The position numbers and the translations under genes are program-made. From Dioscorea cayenensis subsp. rotundata (lineage: Eukaryota > Streptophyta > Magnoliopsida > Dioscoreales > Dioscoreaceae): 64,000 bases of DNA. The notes below the pieces were generated by a model. The model searched no databases and was not told where the DNA came from. It saw only the letters and a program-made list of their open reading frames with translations. This document shows, piece by piece, positions 1 to 10,682 of the stretch. Location: assembly GCF_009730915.1 (NCBI RefSeq), contig NC_052473.1:18062100-18126099 (forward strand), written 5' to 3'. How positions within the stretch are numbered: position 1 is the stretch's first letter; each line of letters begins with the position of its first letter.

Positions 1-215
1 ATTGTTTAGTAAATGTGATAGGCCAATTTCATTCTTTATATTATATCTTTAATTTGAAATGCGCAATGAGATTGATGCCTGACAAAAGGTTCCTTGGACA
101 GACACTGACAAGGAAGTGCAGTTTGCCATTGAATTCTCGATGCAAATATGAGATGTTTTAAGCAACATATTTCCTTGAAAATCATAAAATATTCTGTACA
201 TGAAGTTTATATATG

Positions 216-244
<29 letters not shown>

Positions 245-252
<8 letters not shown>

Positions 253-338
253 TTCTGTAGATGAAACATAGGTTTTGCATATAATCACAAGATTTATATT
301 TCTGTAGATGAACCATAGGTTTTGCATATAATCACAAG
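245..338. repeat. Two-copy 47-bp tandem repeat
   Basis: A 47-bp unit at 245-291 is repeated immediately at 292-338 with one mismatch (gaaacat versus gaaccat). It follows a short TA-rich microsatellite at about 211-246 and shows no coding signal. Confidence 0.9.
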
Positions 339-419
339 AAATCACTGCTTTTATTCCACCATAACAGAAATATAAAATGGTCAATATACCACAATAAGAA
401 GAGTAGATTATCATCAGAA

Positions 420-1723
420 TAACAGAAAAGAAAAAAGATGCATCCGATATAGCAATAAATCAATAAGGTCACCACTGCATCTCAGACCATTTAATAGACC
501 ATATATAAGTCGGGGTGATAATTTAGGGCTTCCCAGAGCTGTACCATTTTCCAGAGACTCGAGAATATGGAATGCTTCATCAATTCTTCAAGCCTCGCCT
601 CAACCCTTTCAATATCAATAGAAGGATGTTTCATCAGAAAGCAGCATTGCTCTTGATGGGCAAAGAAGTTGCAGATAATGCGATCAACAAATCAGGATTA
701 TCTTTCCCTGCAAACATTATGATGACAGGATGCCCAAAGCTAATGATCAAGAATCAAAGTGAACAGTCTTACAGTTTCCCCAATAATAATATAAACAACC
801 AAATTTCCATTTTTCATGTCATTGCACTCTTCTTTGAAAATGATATATTAAATTTACTTGTCCATATTAAATTTATATATATATATCACTGTTTGAGAAG
901 AACCCATGTATAATTTACTTAAACAAAGATGTTGTCACTCATTCCCCTTTTTTTTTCCTCCAAACAATTTAACATTCAAACCTCCATACCATAACCTTAA
1001 ATGCAAAACACAAAGGACATATGCTTGTTGTCTCCTCCAATTATTCAAATAAAAAAAAGAAGGTTTAATTACTTTACAGGTCACTCTAATTATGTACTTT
1101 TATATCTTTTTAGTCATTCTAATATTTTTAGGTACAATTAAGTCCTCATATTTGGTCAAGTTGGGTCGATTTAGTCCAAGGCAATATTTTTAGGTACAAT
1201 TCAGTCTTTGCAATTTACACTTGGCCATTTACACCGCGTTACACCACAACTCGCAGGCTTAAACATTTCCTCAAAGACTCGAATAGAAGACTCAATGTCT
1301 CAGCCATGAACACATGTTTCCATGACAGCGTTCATCACAGCAGTACTCAACTTCCCACACCTCTTCTTCACTTTCTCTATTTCCCTCAAAATCTAGAGAA
1401 AAATCAAAATCACTGAGGAATCGAAAATGGATAAATCAGGGGAGAACAAAGAGATTTAACACCTGCCGCAGCTGTCTCCTTCGAGTGAGCTCGATGACCC
1501 GAGATGTGAGCCTCCTAAAATTGAGATCCTGCGGCGACGGCGACAGCGACGGCGACGACTTCGAGGGGGGTTTGAGGCTGCGGAGAGGGGAATGTGAGGC
1601 ATGAGGACCACGGGAGCGAGTGGTGCTGGTACTTCCAGGGCGAAGGGAGAAGGAATTCAAGAGGATTTCTAGGGTTTGGAGAAGAGAATGGGATTGGGAA
1701 CAGGGATGAAACCCTAGCACCAT
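420..1723 (-). pseudogene. PPR-CBS gene (CBSPPR1-like), decayed 5' half
   Basis: Remnant of a pentatricopeptide-repeat protein of the At5g10690/CBSPPR1 type, which joins PPR motifs to a C-terminal CBS domain. Exon 1 is open from ATG 1723 to 1463 (87 codons, ending RRQLRQ) with a GT donor. A CTAG acceptor leads to exon 2 at 1392, which reads ILREIEKVKKRCGKLSTAVM and then a PPR helix pair containing VMETCVHG and IRVFEEMFKP. An in-frame TGA follows CVHG and homology fades near 1222. After about 600 bp of unrelated sequence it resumes at about 600-420 with RIDEAFHILESLENGTALGS and then KLSPRLIYGLLNG. There is a 1-base frameshift just before GEA and a TGA just after it. The 600-1220 interval looks inserted, but I could not identify it. 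The family call rests on remembered sequence; the PPR character is visible directly. It is not functional as it stands. Confidence 0.75.
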
Positions 1724-1739
1724 CTTCGCTTGTCACTGC

Positions 1740-2102
1740 TACGTGTGCGCGCGAACGCGCGAACGGATAAAGACTTTATATAGTAGATCATATGCCTTGA
1801 GATTCGGGTTCTTTCCTGATCTCTATGGAGAGATCAAACGATGGAAAAAAGCATCTTATATATATATAAGTTTCATGTGAATATTTCTGCTATTTTATTT
1901 AATTATTTTCATATTTTTTTTAATGGAAAATTGTATTTAAGAATTGTATGTAATTGAAATAAAATCACCCGGATATTTATAAAATATGAAATCAGTATTG
2001 AAAGAAGACTTTAGAATTATTTTAGAAATTTAAAGTTATAAAACATGTTTGTTCAAGTCTTAATAGTAAAATATAAATATGTTTGCTACTTCCTTTTATG
2101 TG
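1740..2102. other. AT-rich spacer, nothing identified
   Basis: This stretch lies upstream of the PPR-CBS fragment and left of the first LINE. It contains short TA runs but no reading frame, RNA gene or repeat that I can support. Confidence 0.5.
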
Positions 2103-2114
2103 ATTATTAAAGTT

Positions 2115-3275
2115 TCTCATAAGTTTTTGAATTGGGTTTTTGCAGCTCCTGAACAGAAGAGACAAAAGTTGGAGGAGTCTTCGCATTCAGTCATAAGAAG
2201 TCTGGAGTTTGTTGAGCTCAGGAGAGGAGAGATGAGCAGCCCCTGATGTCCAGGTGTAGTGAGGGCTAGCATCACTTGCTGCTTCTTTTCTCTTAGGAGC
2301 AGTTTTCCTTGGTACCTGTCTTTGTTCCTTTCCACATCTAGTCAGTGATGAAACGAGAAACAAAATTTAGGGGGTGCTGAATTCAAATTTAAAAATTTTT
2401 ATGAATATTATATAACTTAATTAATTCAAATTGAGACAATAATAATCAACAATTCAAAAATAAAATATACATCCATCTACAAATTTTGGTTTCATTAGGT
2501 GTAAAAAAATTATCATATTTACATAATTAGCAAATAATTTAACTAAATGTTAAACATCAAATTGACAAATAATACAATTAAAAAAATGACTTTGCACAAA
2601 TTAACAATATAAATTCATTTATGCAACAATTATTTAAAAAATAATTTATAAATAATCAATTTATTATAGTAAATAATCACAACAAATATCTAACCCTTTT
2701 CACAACAATTTTCATAACAAATAGTCAAATAAATATTTAACAAATATCAAATAATTATTTAATAAATATCAAATATTTTTAAACAACAAAAATTACAAAA
2801 AAAATTAAACAAATTAATTCGGATATAAAAAAATAAATATTAAAAAAATACATAATAAGTCTATATGAAAGATAAAAATATAAAACCTCGAAAAGTTGGA
2901 AGAGATTGAGAAAAGAAAGAAAACTCACGAATACAATGATTGTTTTTTTAGAGATTTTTGAAATAGCAATAGTATTTTTTTATAGTTTTATTTTTTTATA
3001 TTTATTATTAATATTTTTTTAAATTAATATCCTAAAAAAATTGATAATAATATATTGATAAGTTCAATAAAAAATATATCTAAATATAAAATTTTAAAAC
3101 AAAATATTTGAAGATTTTTTTGTTAGCCATATTATTTATTATGGTCACCCAACATCAATTTTATTTAATATAATAATTTTATTATTTTTATTTAATTTAT
3201 TTTTAATATTATAGGTATAATTTTGAAAAAAAAAATAATATCACTTTCCATACAAATGATAATTATTAATATTGT

Positions 3276-3316
<41 letters not shown>

Positions 3317-3543
3317 TATATGGGCAAGGGGGTGCTTGAGCACACCCTTGCCCCCCTCTAAATCCGCCACCTGCATCTAGTGGATCTGTTATTTTGATTG
3401 TGTTTGTTGTTTTGACACTGTTCGGTCTTTGTAGGTTGCGTCGTTATTGATGCCCTTGTTTGTAGACTTTCTTATTTATAAACTGTACAGTTATATTCAA
3501 TTTTTTTAATAAATTATGGTTTATCTATTTTATTAAAAAAATA
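2115..3543 (+). mobile_element. 5'-truncated LINE 3' end, split by a nested hAT-like element
   Basis: LINE 3' region in two pieces, 2115-2342 and 3382-3543, interrupted by a 1-kb DNA element. The second piece ends in the tail shared by other LINE remnants here: AATAAATTATGG, then TTTATCTATTTTATT, then an A run. Near-matching direct repeats flank it: attattaaagtt at 2103-2114 and attattcaagtt at 3544-3555. This is the expected result of target-primed reverse transcription. No open ORF2 segment survives. Confidence 0.7.
2343..3373. mobile_element. Non-autonomous hAT-like element, 1,031 bp
   Basis: The element is bounded by a perfect 8-bp duplication, catctagt, at 2335-2342 and 3374-3381. Its ends start CAG on both strands: CAGTGATGAAACGAG on the left and, read inward from the right, CAGGTGGCGGATTTAG. 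An 8-bp duplication with CAG ends is the hAT signature. The interior is AT-rich with no transposase frame, so it must have moved in trans. A subterminal imperfect hairpin lies near 3322-3353 beside a TA microsatellite at 3281-3314. Related copies lie near 17.6-18.8 and 21.4-22.5 kb. Confidence 0.8.
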
Positions 3544-3799
3544 ATTATTCAAGTTAAACCATGCATGTTGCCCAGTTGGTAGGGCTATAGAAATAATTAG
3601 TTAGATTTTTTTTCACAAACAATATTTTGGTGATCCAAAAGTTGTGATAAACTTCAGTCAAATAAGAGATATATATTTTGGAATCAAGTTACTCTAACAG
3701 TGTTTGAATTAAAAATTTGAATTTTAAAAAAAAATTAAGTCATAAAGACTACAAAGTTAGAGATATATATCTATACATACGTAATTATAAATGGATTAG

Positions 3800-3890
3800 A
3801 AATTTGATTGGATTAAGATAAAACTCAAATTTAAATAAAAACTAATTCCAATATCTCCAATTAATAAAAACACTCACAATACTTCCTCAA
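3800..3890 (+). promoter_or_regulatory. F-box unit promoter block, copy 1
   Basis: Matches the block found upstream of the other F-box copies (dried core: actaattccaatatctcca, then aataaaaacac). Here it sits about 470 bp from the F-box ATG instead of about 50-130 bp, because a LINE tail and other sequence lie between. Confidence 0.55.
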
Positions 3891-3987
3891 AATCCTACCT
3901 CCCTCACATCCACACTTGCTCAAAGTCAAAGATCATGAATTTTCCTTCTTGCCTTCGTTTTCTTCTTTGCTGCTATTAGGGTTTTTA

Positions 3988-4084
3988 AGAAAAGTGGATA
4001 AAAAAGAAGAGCAACAAACCAAAAGAGTTCTCACCAGCAGTGAAGAACTCAGAAAAAAAAATACAAGTAAACAAATAAGGCAGT
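3988..4084 (-). mobile_element. LINE 3' tail fragment
   Basis: On the - strand this reads like the LINE tail at 57.7-57.95 kb: a T-rich run, then GAGTTCTTCACTGCTGGTGA, then GCTCTTCTTTTT and ATCCACTTTT. It lies between the promoter block and the coding part of F-box copy 1 and probably helped disable that copy. I could not see clean target-site duplications. Confidence 0.6.
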
Positions 4085-4361
4085 TGGAGTCCTTTGGTTT
4101 TTTTTTATTAATTAGATAAATTTTAAATTTATTAAAGAAGAGAGACAGGTACAGGCAGAAACTAAGTGCAAGAAACGAAACAAAAACACAAACTAGAGAC
4201 TAGAGAGGCAGTCACCCGGAGCGAAATACATATCTCAACAACAAACAACCAGCAAATACTGAATGAAAAATAAGAACGAAAATACAAATAGTTGAAAAGA
4301 TAAAATTCATCTTCTTGTATCTGAGGCCTCCTCAAACTGGTAGAAAAAAAAAGTTCCGACG

Positions 4362-5677
4362 ATGAAGAAGCAGCTTCCTATATGCAACATGCAAGAAAAG
4401 ATGAAAACTGTCATCAATGAAGATGTAGTAACAGAGATCCTTCTGAGGCTGCCAGCAAAATCCATCTTCAAGTTCAAGAGCACCTCCAAAACATGGCTCA
4501 AAATCATAAATGATCCATGGTTTGCCAATGCTTATAAATCCTCCAATGGTCTTCCAGTTCTTGCAGGTTTATTCCATGTAAATTACAACAATGACTTGAA
4601 CTTTAATCCAGTTAACCATCGTCTCAAGTCACCATCATTGAACCATCTCCCTCTCGATCTGAGAGACCTCTCAGTAACTGACATGCTATCTTCCAATGGA
4701 TTCCTGCTCGTGTGCACAACCGATGACCGGAAAATTGTCTACAACCCCATCACCAGAAGAAGATTAATGATACCACAAATGAAAGACAAACTAGAAAACA
4801 AACTAGAAAACTACCATGCATTTGGCCTGATACATGAAAATGATAATCATATCAAAGCAATATTTGCTTACAAGATTGCAACAGATGGCATTCAAAGGGC
4901 ATTAGAAATTGTTAATATTTCATACGGCAATAAAATAGTGGGCAGAAATGTGGTGCAGGGTGCACATGCCGAGGTTTCTTGTCAAATGGGAATGCAGGAC
5001 AAAGGAGATTGAATTCAGGGTATATTGTAGCAAGAAGAATAAGTGGAATTGTAAGAGATTGGTGAGTAAATTTCCAAAATATGTGTGTTTCGAACCGGAT
5101 CACAAGGCTGGTGTCTCGATCGGATGCGATTTGTATTGGATAACACTGGACGGAGAGGTGCTAGATTATAACAGTGAGAGTGAGACTGCGGAGTTGATCA
5201 GTGCACCCATGGCAATGGGCAGAATTAGAGGCAAAGTCTCTGCATTGTGGTGCCAATGGGATTCTTGTGTATTGTGCGAGGGACAGGAAAACAGAAGAGG
5301 TGGTGATATGGGAGCTCCTCGATCGGAAAATATGGGTTGCAAAGGAGAGGGTGAAGTTGCATGGTGTGGAACACCTTCATCTGGAAATGATTTTGTATGT
5401 TTGTCATGAAATGCAGGCTGTGTTCTTTCAGACAAAGGCGGAGTTCTTTCAGAAATGGGCGAAGGAGGTGTACAGGTTTGGTGTCAGTGAGGAGAAGTTG
5501 GAGCTGATTTGTCCTCTTAGCTTGATTGGTGATCAGGTGACTCCTTATATGATGTCTCCATGGCCTGCTGCTTTAAATGGGGATGAAGCATGGCCTTCTT
5601 CTTCTTCTTCATCTGAGAACAAAGATAGTGGATCAAAGGATAGGTTGTTATTTCATTACTATAAGATTCATGAGTAG
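4362..5677 (+). pseudogene. F-box protein gene, copy 1 (frameshifted)
   Basis: Intronless F-box gene whose full length is readable in three frames. 4362-5012 gives the F-box (EDVVTEILLRLPAKSIFKFK, then WLKIINDPWF) and the first part of the F-box-associated region (SSNGFLLVCTTD, IVYNPITRRRLMIP). The frame shifts near 4950-4985 into KWECRTKEIEFRVY, then again near 5205-5230 into LEAKSLHCGANGILVYCA, and ends in the family C-terminus (serine tract, KIHE stop). F-box proteins normally bind SKP1 in SCF ubiquitin ligases and choose substrates through the C-terminal domain. With two frameshifts this copy would yield only about 216 aa holding the F-box and part of the associated domain. The N-terminus also differs from the other copies. 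Confidence 0.85.
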
Positions 5678-7575
5678 TAGTGTAACTGTAGAGCAACAAG
5701 AATAACAGTTAAGACTGTTGGGTTTTGTTTTCTAGACTTTGTTAGACCATTTTAGTTACTGCAATCTGAAACTCAAGATATATCATCTACTCGATCTCAA
5801 TGTGCATTGTTTGTGTTTTGTTAGATAAATAGAATGATAGATTATCAGTCCGCAGAGATGGAATGGAATGTATGGAAGTTTTTATTAGTTTGTGATGATT
5901 TGATCCTGTCTAATTTGTTTTATCTGCAGATGATTTGTGAAAATTGTCTTTTTTTTTTCCTGAGGTAAAGAACTACTAAGTAGCTGAGAAACAGAACAAC
6001 TACAGAATATTAGAAATATTATTGCTATTTTTTAATGTAACAGGTGAAAAACTAGTATGCTATATAAGGCCAATTTTAATTATAGTTTAATAATAAAATA
6101 ATTTTATTTCATTGTATGTATAATTATGGGTATTTTATTATTCATGTTTGATGATATATTATTATGAACTTACATTGTATTGATTTCAAATTAATGATTG
6201 TGATTAGTAAAATTAGTATATATAGACTTATTTGCTAAAGATATAGTACCTCCTTTTATATATATATATATATATATATGTGAAATGAGATTAGGTTTTC
6301 AAAAAATGAATTGTGATTGCCATCAAAAGGTGGCCATGACAAAAACCCTAATATTGACATTAGTTGTTTAGAGCAAAAAAAGCCATCACTTCTTCCGAAT
6401 CAAGGGTGAAAAGTTCGAGAACTTTACTTGTGTGGGTTGGAGGATTTTACGTGTGAGGTAACTTGATCTTTCACATATATTCATGTGTTTATGTGATCGA
6501 TCCTTGATAATTAATCAATTATTGATTAAATATCAATTAATTGTAATTAATAATCCTAATTTGATTAGAACGATTTTTTTCTAACCCTAATTTGATTAGA
6601 TTGATTATTGCTAACAATAGGTTCCGAGTTTTAACCATAAGTAAGTGGTTTAATTCATTATGTTGCTATTTTACCAATCATTGAAATAATAAATAATTAA
6701 AATTTAATTTATGATTTATTTATTTTTAGCCAATAAATCCTATTAAAGGAGAATAAAGAACTCACACAATTTTTTAATAATAATAAACATTTATTATTAA
6801 AAAAAATATATTTACATTTATAAATGTTACAAATTTTAATTTATTGATGCATATTAAATAAAAATATTGTAGTAAACTGATAGCCTATAATGTAAGACAA
6901 CTACATTATTGTCTTTTTAACTAAATAGAAATTGAGTAAAAATTGCATTTCCAGTATATGAGACTTAATTTGTGAAGTAAACTGCCCAAGGGTTTTTGAG
7001 TCCTGAAATTATTTAAGAAGAATTGGCAGTTGAAGTTGATTGACTTCGGATCCAATTTTTTAAAAAAGTAATAATTATTATTAATTTATTATGAATTACT
7101 AGTAATGTTTTGTTAATAACTTTAGTTATACTAATAATTAATATTGTAAATAAAAATTTATAAGTCAAAATCATTTGGTTCAAGTGGTTTACGACATTAA
7201 AAATAAATTTATTGTGTAATGTGTTAATGGTGTGATATTGAAAGCTACACTCATATGTTAGTGAGACAAGCCACTTGTTGTTTTTTAAAAAAAATTATAA
7301 AATAAATTATCTTTATGAACGGCCTCTCACACACTTGTAGGATGTAATATTACAAGTGTACTAAATGTTAATGATTGCTTAAATTATATTGAATGTAAAA
7401 CTATGGATGCTTTGTGATGATAGCAATGCCCTAATAATATTTTTTTTACAAAATAGAAAACAAGACCAGAGCAAATGGAGAAATTCTCAATATAATAAAA
7501 ATTAGGGAATATATATATATATATATATTTGTTCTTACTTCAGGAGATTTTTAAGTTTAATTTGCATTATGCATT
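5678..7575. other. F-box 3' flank followed by AT-rich spacer
   Basis: The first 260 bp are the conserved 3' flank of the repeating unit (agcaacaagaataacagtta, then gggttttgttttctagactt), shared with all other copies. The rest is AT-rich, with a TA run at about 6258-6280 and no supported gene. Confidence 0.6.
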
Positions 7576-7588
7576 AGTTATATATAAT

Positions 7589-7824
7589 AATAATAATTAT
7601 TATTTTTTTTTTGAATAATAGACGACAAGGTTTATGAATATAAACAGTACCAAACAACACTAAAACCCGGATGTACAATATATATGCAGTATAAAAATAG
7701 TATAAAATTCCCGGGCAAACAGTATATAAACAGTATAGTGAACAGTACTGTTGGGAGAGAGATTTGAACCCATGACCTCCCCCTTACACTTTGGTGTCAT
7801 ACCATTGGCTATCCAATGGTTGAC
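7589..7824 (-). mobile_element. tRNA-derived SINE
   Basis: Read on the - strand, the 5' end carries an A-box-like tagccaatggt (7801-7811) and a B-box-like ggttcaaatc (7761-7770) at tRNA-like spacing, and the 3' end is an A run. Identical 13-bp direct repeats agttatatataat flank it (7576-7588 and 7825-7837). The body has repeated cagtat/actgtt words. Promoter boxes, 3' A-tail, about 236 bp length and target-site duplication together fit a SINE mobilised by LINE machinery. Confidence 0.8.
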
Positions 7825-7928
7825 AGTTATATATAATTATCGCCTACTATAAATGTATGAAGTATGAATTTAAAAAAAAAAAAGTCATGAAAGATTACGA
7901 AGTTATATATATATATATATAATTATAG

Positions 7929-8775
7929 ATGGATGGTGCCATGCATTTGGACTGATACATGAAGATGATAATCATATCAAAGCAATATTTGCTTACAAGC
8001 TTGTAACTGATGACATACAAAAGGTATTAGAAGTTGTTAGTATTATACGCGACAATAAAATAGTGGGCAGAGATGAGTTGGAGGCGGGCTGGCCGGGGTT
8101 TCTTGCCAGATGGGAATGCATGACAAAGGCCATTGAATTCAGGGTATATTGTCGAAAAGAAGAATAAGTGGAATTGTAATAGATTGGTGAGCAAGTTTTC
8201 AAGATATGTGTGTTTCGAACCGGAACACAAGGCTGGTGTCTCGATTGGAAGAGATTTGTATTGGATGACACTGGATGGAGCGGTGCTAAATTATAACAGT
8301 GATAGTGAAGTTGATCAGTGAACCGGTGGCGAGCCGAGGATTGGAGGCAAAGTCTATGCATTGCAGTGCCAATGGAATTCTTGTGTATTGTACAAGGGAC
8401 AGGATAACAGAAGAGGTGGTGATATGGGAGCTCAACGATCGGAAAACATGGGTTGCTAAGGAGAGGGTGAAGTTTCATGGTCTGGAGAACTTCCACTTGA
8501 AAAAGATTTTGTATGTTTGTCATGAAATGCAGTCTGTGTATCTGCAGACAGTGAAGGAGGTGTACAGGTTTGGTGTCAGTGAGGGGAAGTTGAAGCTAAT
8601 TTGCCGTCTCACATTGAATGGTGATCAGGTGACTCCTTATTTGATGCCTCCATGGCCTGCTACTTTAAATGGGGATGAAGCATGGCCTTCTTCATCATCA
8701 TCTTCTTATGAGAACAAAGGTAGTACATCAAACACTATTAGGTGGTTCATTCAATACGGTAGGATTCATGAGTAA
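7929..8775 (+). pseudogene. F-box protein gene, copy 2 (5'-deleted, frameshifted)
   Basis: Only the C-terminal half of the F-box protein remains. Homology starts abruptly at CHAFGLIHEDDNHIKAIFAY, straight after unit upstream sequence, so the promoter, F-box and N-terminal domain are deleted. The rest reads in shifted frames: KNKWNCNRLVSKFSRYVCF in 8133-8321, then LEAKSMHCSANGILVYC in 8299-8775, ending RIHE. The normal 3' flank follows. It cannot encode an SCF adaptor. Confidence 0.85.
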
Positions 8776-9285
8776 TTGATAATGTAAATGTGGAACAACA
8801 AGAATAACAGTTAAGTTGGATTTTGTTTTCTAGACTTTGTTTGACCATTTAATTTGTTACTGTAATTTGAAACTCAAGATATATCATCTTCTTTTAATAA
8901 TATCAGTTATACTAATAATTTATTGTTTAAATTAAATCTTATAAAATGAATTATCTCTATCATAAGTTCTCTCTAGTGTGGAGTTTTCTGTATGCTCTCT
9001 TTGTACTTGTTCTTTTTATTAATGTATTTATGATGATAACAATGTAAGTATATATATATATATATATTAGATGAATCGATGACCACCATCAAATGAACAT
9101 CCTAGCCCATGAGTCATAACTAACTCATCAGTGTGCATGTGGGTTTTTAAATATTCCACCCTCTCTCACCTTTGGACCACCAGGATTAATATTCTATCAC
9201 CAATGAGCCAAAAGACCTTTGGCGGTTATAGGCAACGATGCTGTTGGCATAATAATAATGTATTTAAAAAAAGATTGATTTTTTT
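8776..9285. other. F-box 3' flank and head of the next unit
   Basis: Conserved 3' flank, then AT-rich sequence with a TA run near 9050-9066. From about 9225 comes the unit-head sequence (ggcaacgatgctgttggcat) that also occurs at 18.83 and 22.49 kb. No gene is seen. Confidence 0.55.
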
Positions 9286-9300
9286 AAAAAGGAATAAGAC

Positions 9301-10545
9301 CTTGTTTCACAATCAATTATCCAAACTGTGGTTGGGCTAAAATTATTCAATCTAACTACTCAGTTAGTGATCCAATGGAATCTTGTTTCACAATCCACCT
9401 AGAAATAAATCTTTCTTTTAGGCAATAGTGACCTCCACTTTACTACCCTTCCGCTTCTACCTAAACAAAACTATCAGAAGTGGTTCTAACACATCCTTTT
9501 AGTTCGATCGTTGGCATGTTGAGCTTTTACTCAAAGATCTCTGGCCAATTCTTTTTTCTCAATGTATTTCTCCTTGAATAAATATCAGGCAATTTACTCA
9601 ACATCTAAATAATCCAGAGATTTTATTTCCCTCAGCCTCACCTGATATGTTATCTTCTCTTTAAGAAATTATTACTGATTGTTCTCTTAATAAAGATGAC
9701 ATTTCTACCTAGGCTCTAGAAAAAGTGGAAAATTTATAGTCAAATCATTTTACAAATTTTTTTATTGATGGTGGAATGCGTTGCTCGCATTATTCTTATT
9801 TCTGGAAAATCCGATGCCCTAGCAAAATTACCCTTTTTTGTTGGCTAGCTGGGGAGGACAAAATCCTCACTCTTTCAAATCTTTTCAAGCAAGGGTGCAG
9901 CATTCAAAATTCCTCAGATACTTGTGTCCTCTGTCACAATGCTTTTGAGAATCTGAACCACCTTTTTCTCGATTGTGAATTCTCTAAACGTATCTGGGCA
10001 TTTTTCTCTCATGTCTTAGATTCAAATTCTTCTCCACAGTCAATCCCTTTACTTTAGAACACTTGGTTACCATCTCTTATCTCTCAACACCGAATCCTCT
10101 AGGACCTCATCTCCTGAGCAATCTTGTGGAATATCTGGATTGAATGAAATACTCGTAATTTTCACTTGAATGCTTTACCGCATTACAACATTATTTTTAA
10201 AACTGCTAATATGCTTCTTTCTTGGTTCTCAACAACTGCTAATTAATAGACATCAGCAATCACTTAATGAAGCTCTCAACTTCCTTAGCGCTAGAGTCTC
10301 AAATCCAGTTGGCGACTCCGACCCCGATGTTGCTTAGGAGTAGGTGCTCCTTCTGTTTGTCTAGGCATGCCTGAGATGTCAGACGGTGTCTTCCCCCTAC
10401 TTAGATTCTTCTTTTCGCTTCCTTTTTCTTCTATTGTTTTTTGTATCTCCTCACTTCTGGTGAGATGTGTTCCCTACTTTGTATTGTCGTTCTTTTTTCT
10501 CAATAAATTTGTAGTTCATCTATATTTATTTCAAAAAAAAAAAAA
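9301..10545 (+). mobile_element. 5'-truncated LINE with zinc-binding RT domain
   Basis: 1.25-kb remnant of a plant LINE. At 9776-10057 it encodes the reverse-transcriptase zinc-binding domain: WKIRCPSKITLFCWLA, then CVLCHNAFENLNHLFLDC (a Cys-x2-Cys ... His-x4-Cys arrangement). The C-terminus of ORF2 (IWIEWNTRNFHLNALPHYNI) continues out of frame, with no RNase H domain after it. The 3' end is a 13-A run at 10533-10545. Flanks carry near-identical direct repeats, ggaataagac (9291-9300) and agaataagat (about 10545-10554). Stops and frameshifts make it inactive. Confidence 0.85.
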
Positions 10546-10682
10546 GAATAAGATGATTATAAGTTTTTTTAAAAAAATAATAAATACAAAATAAATACAG
10601 ACAACAAGAAATCATTTAATCGTTTTGATTTTGCACTTGTGTATCCTTCTTTTTTAATAAATTCATGGTTGATCTATTTTAC

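Noticed and set aside
572-913. + strand 113-aa frame as a gene
   Set aside because: It is antisense to the PPR-CBS remnant and extends into AT-rich sequence; the - strand reading explains it.
7589-7824. Functional tRNA gene on the - strand
   Set aside because: Only A-box and B-box-like segments are present; there is no cloverleaf or pairing acceptor stem, and duplications and an A-tail indicate a SINE.
7993-8523. Open - strand frames opposite F-box copies (also 24055-24549, 29969-30598, 34811-35263)
   Set aside because: They recur at the same place opposite each F-box copy and mirror its codon pattern, so they are antisense shadows without family likeness or start context.
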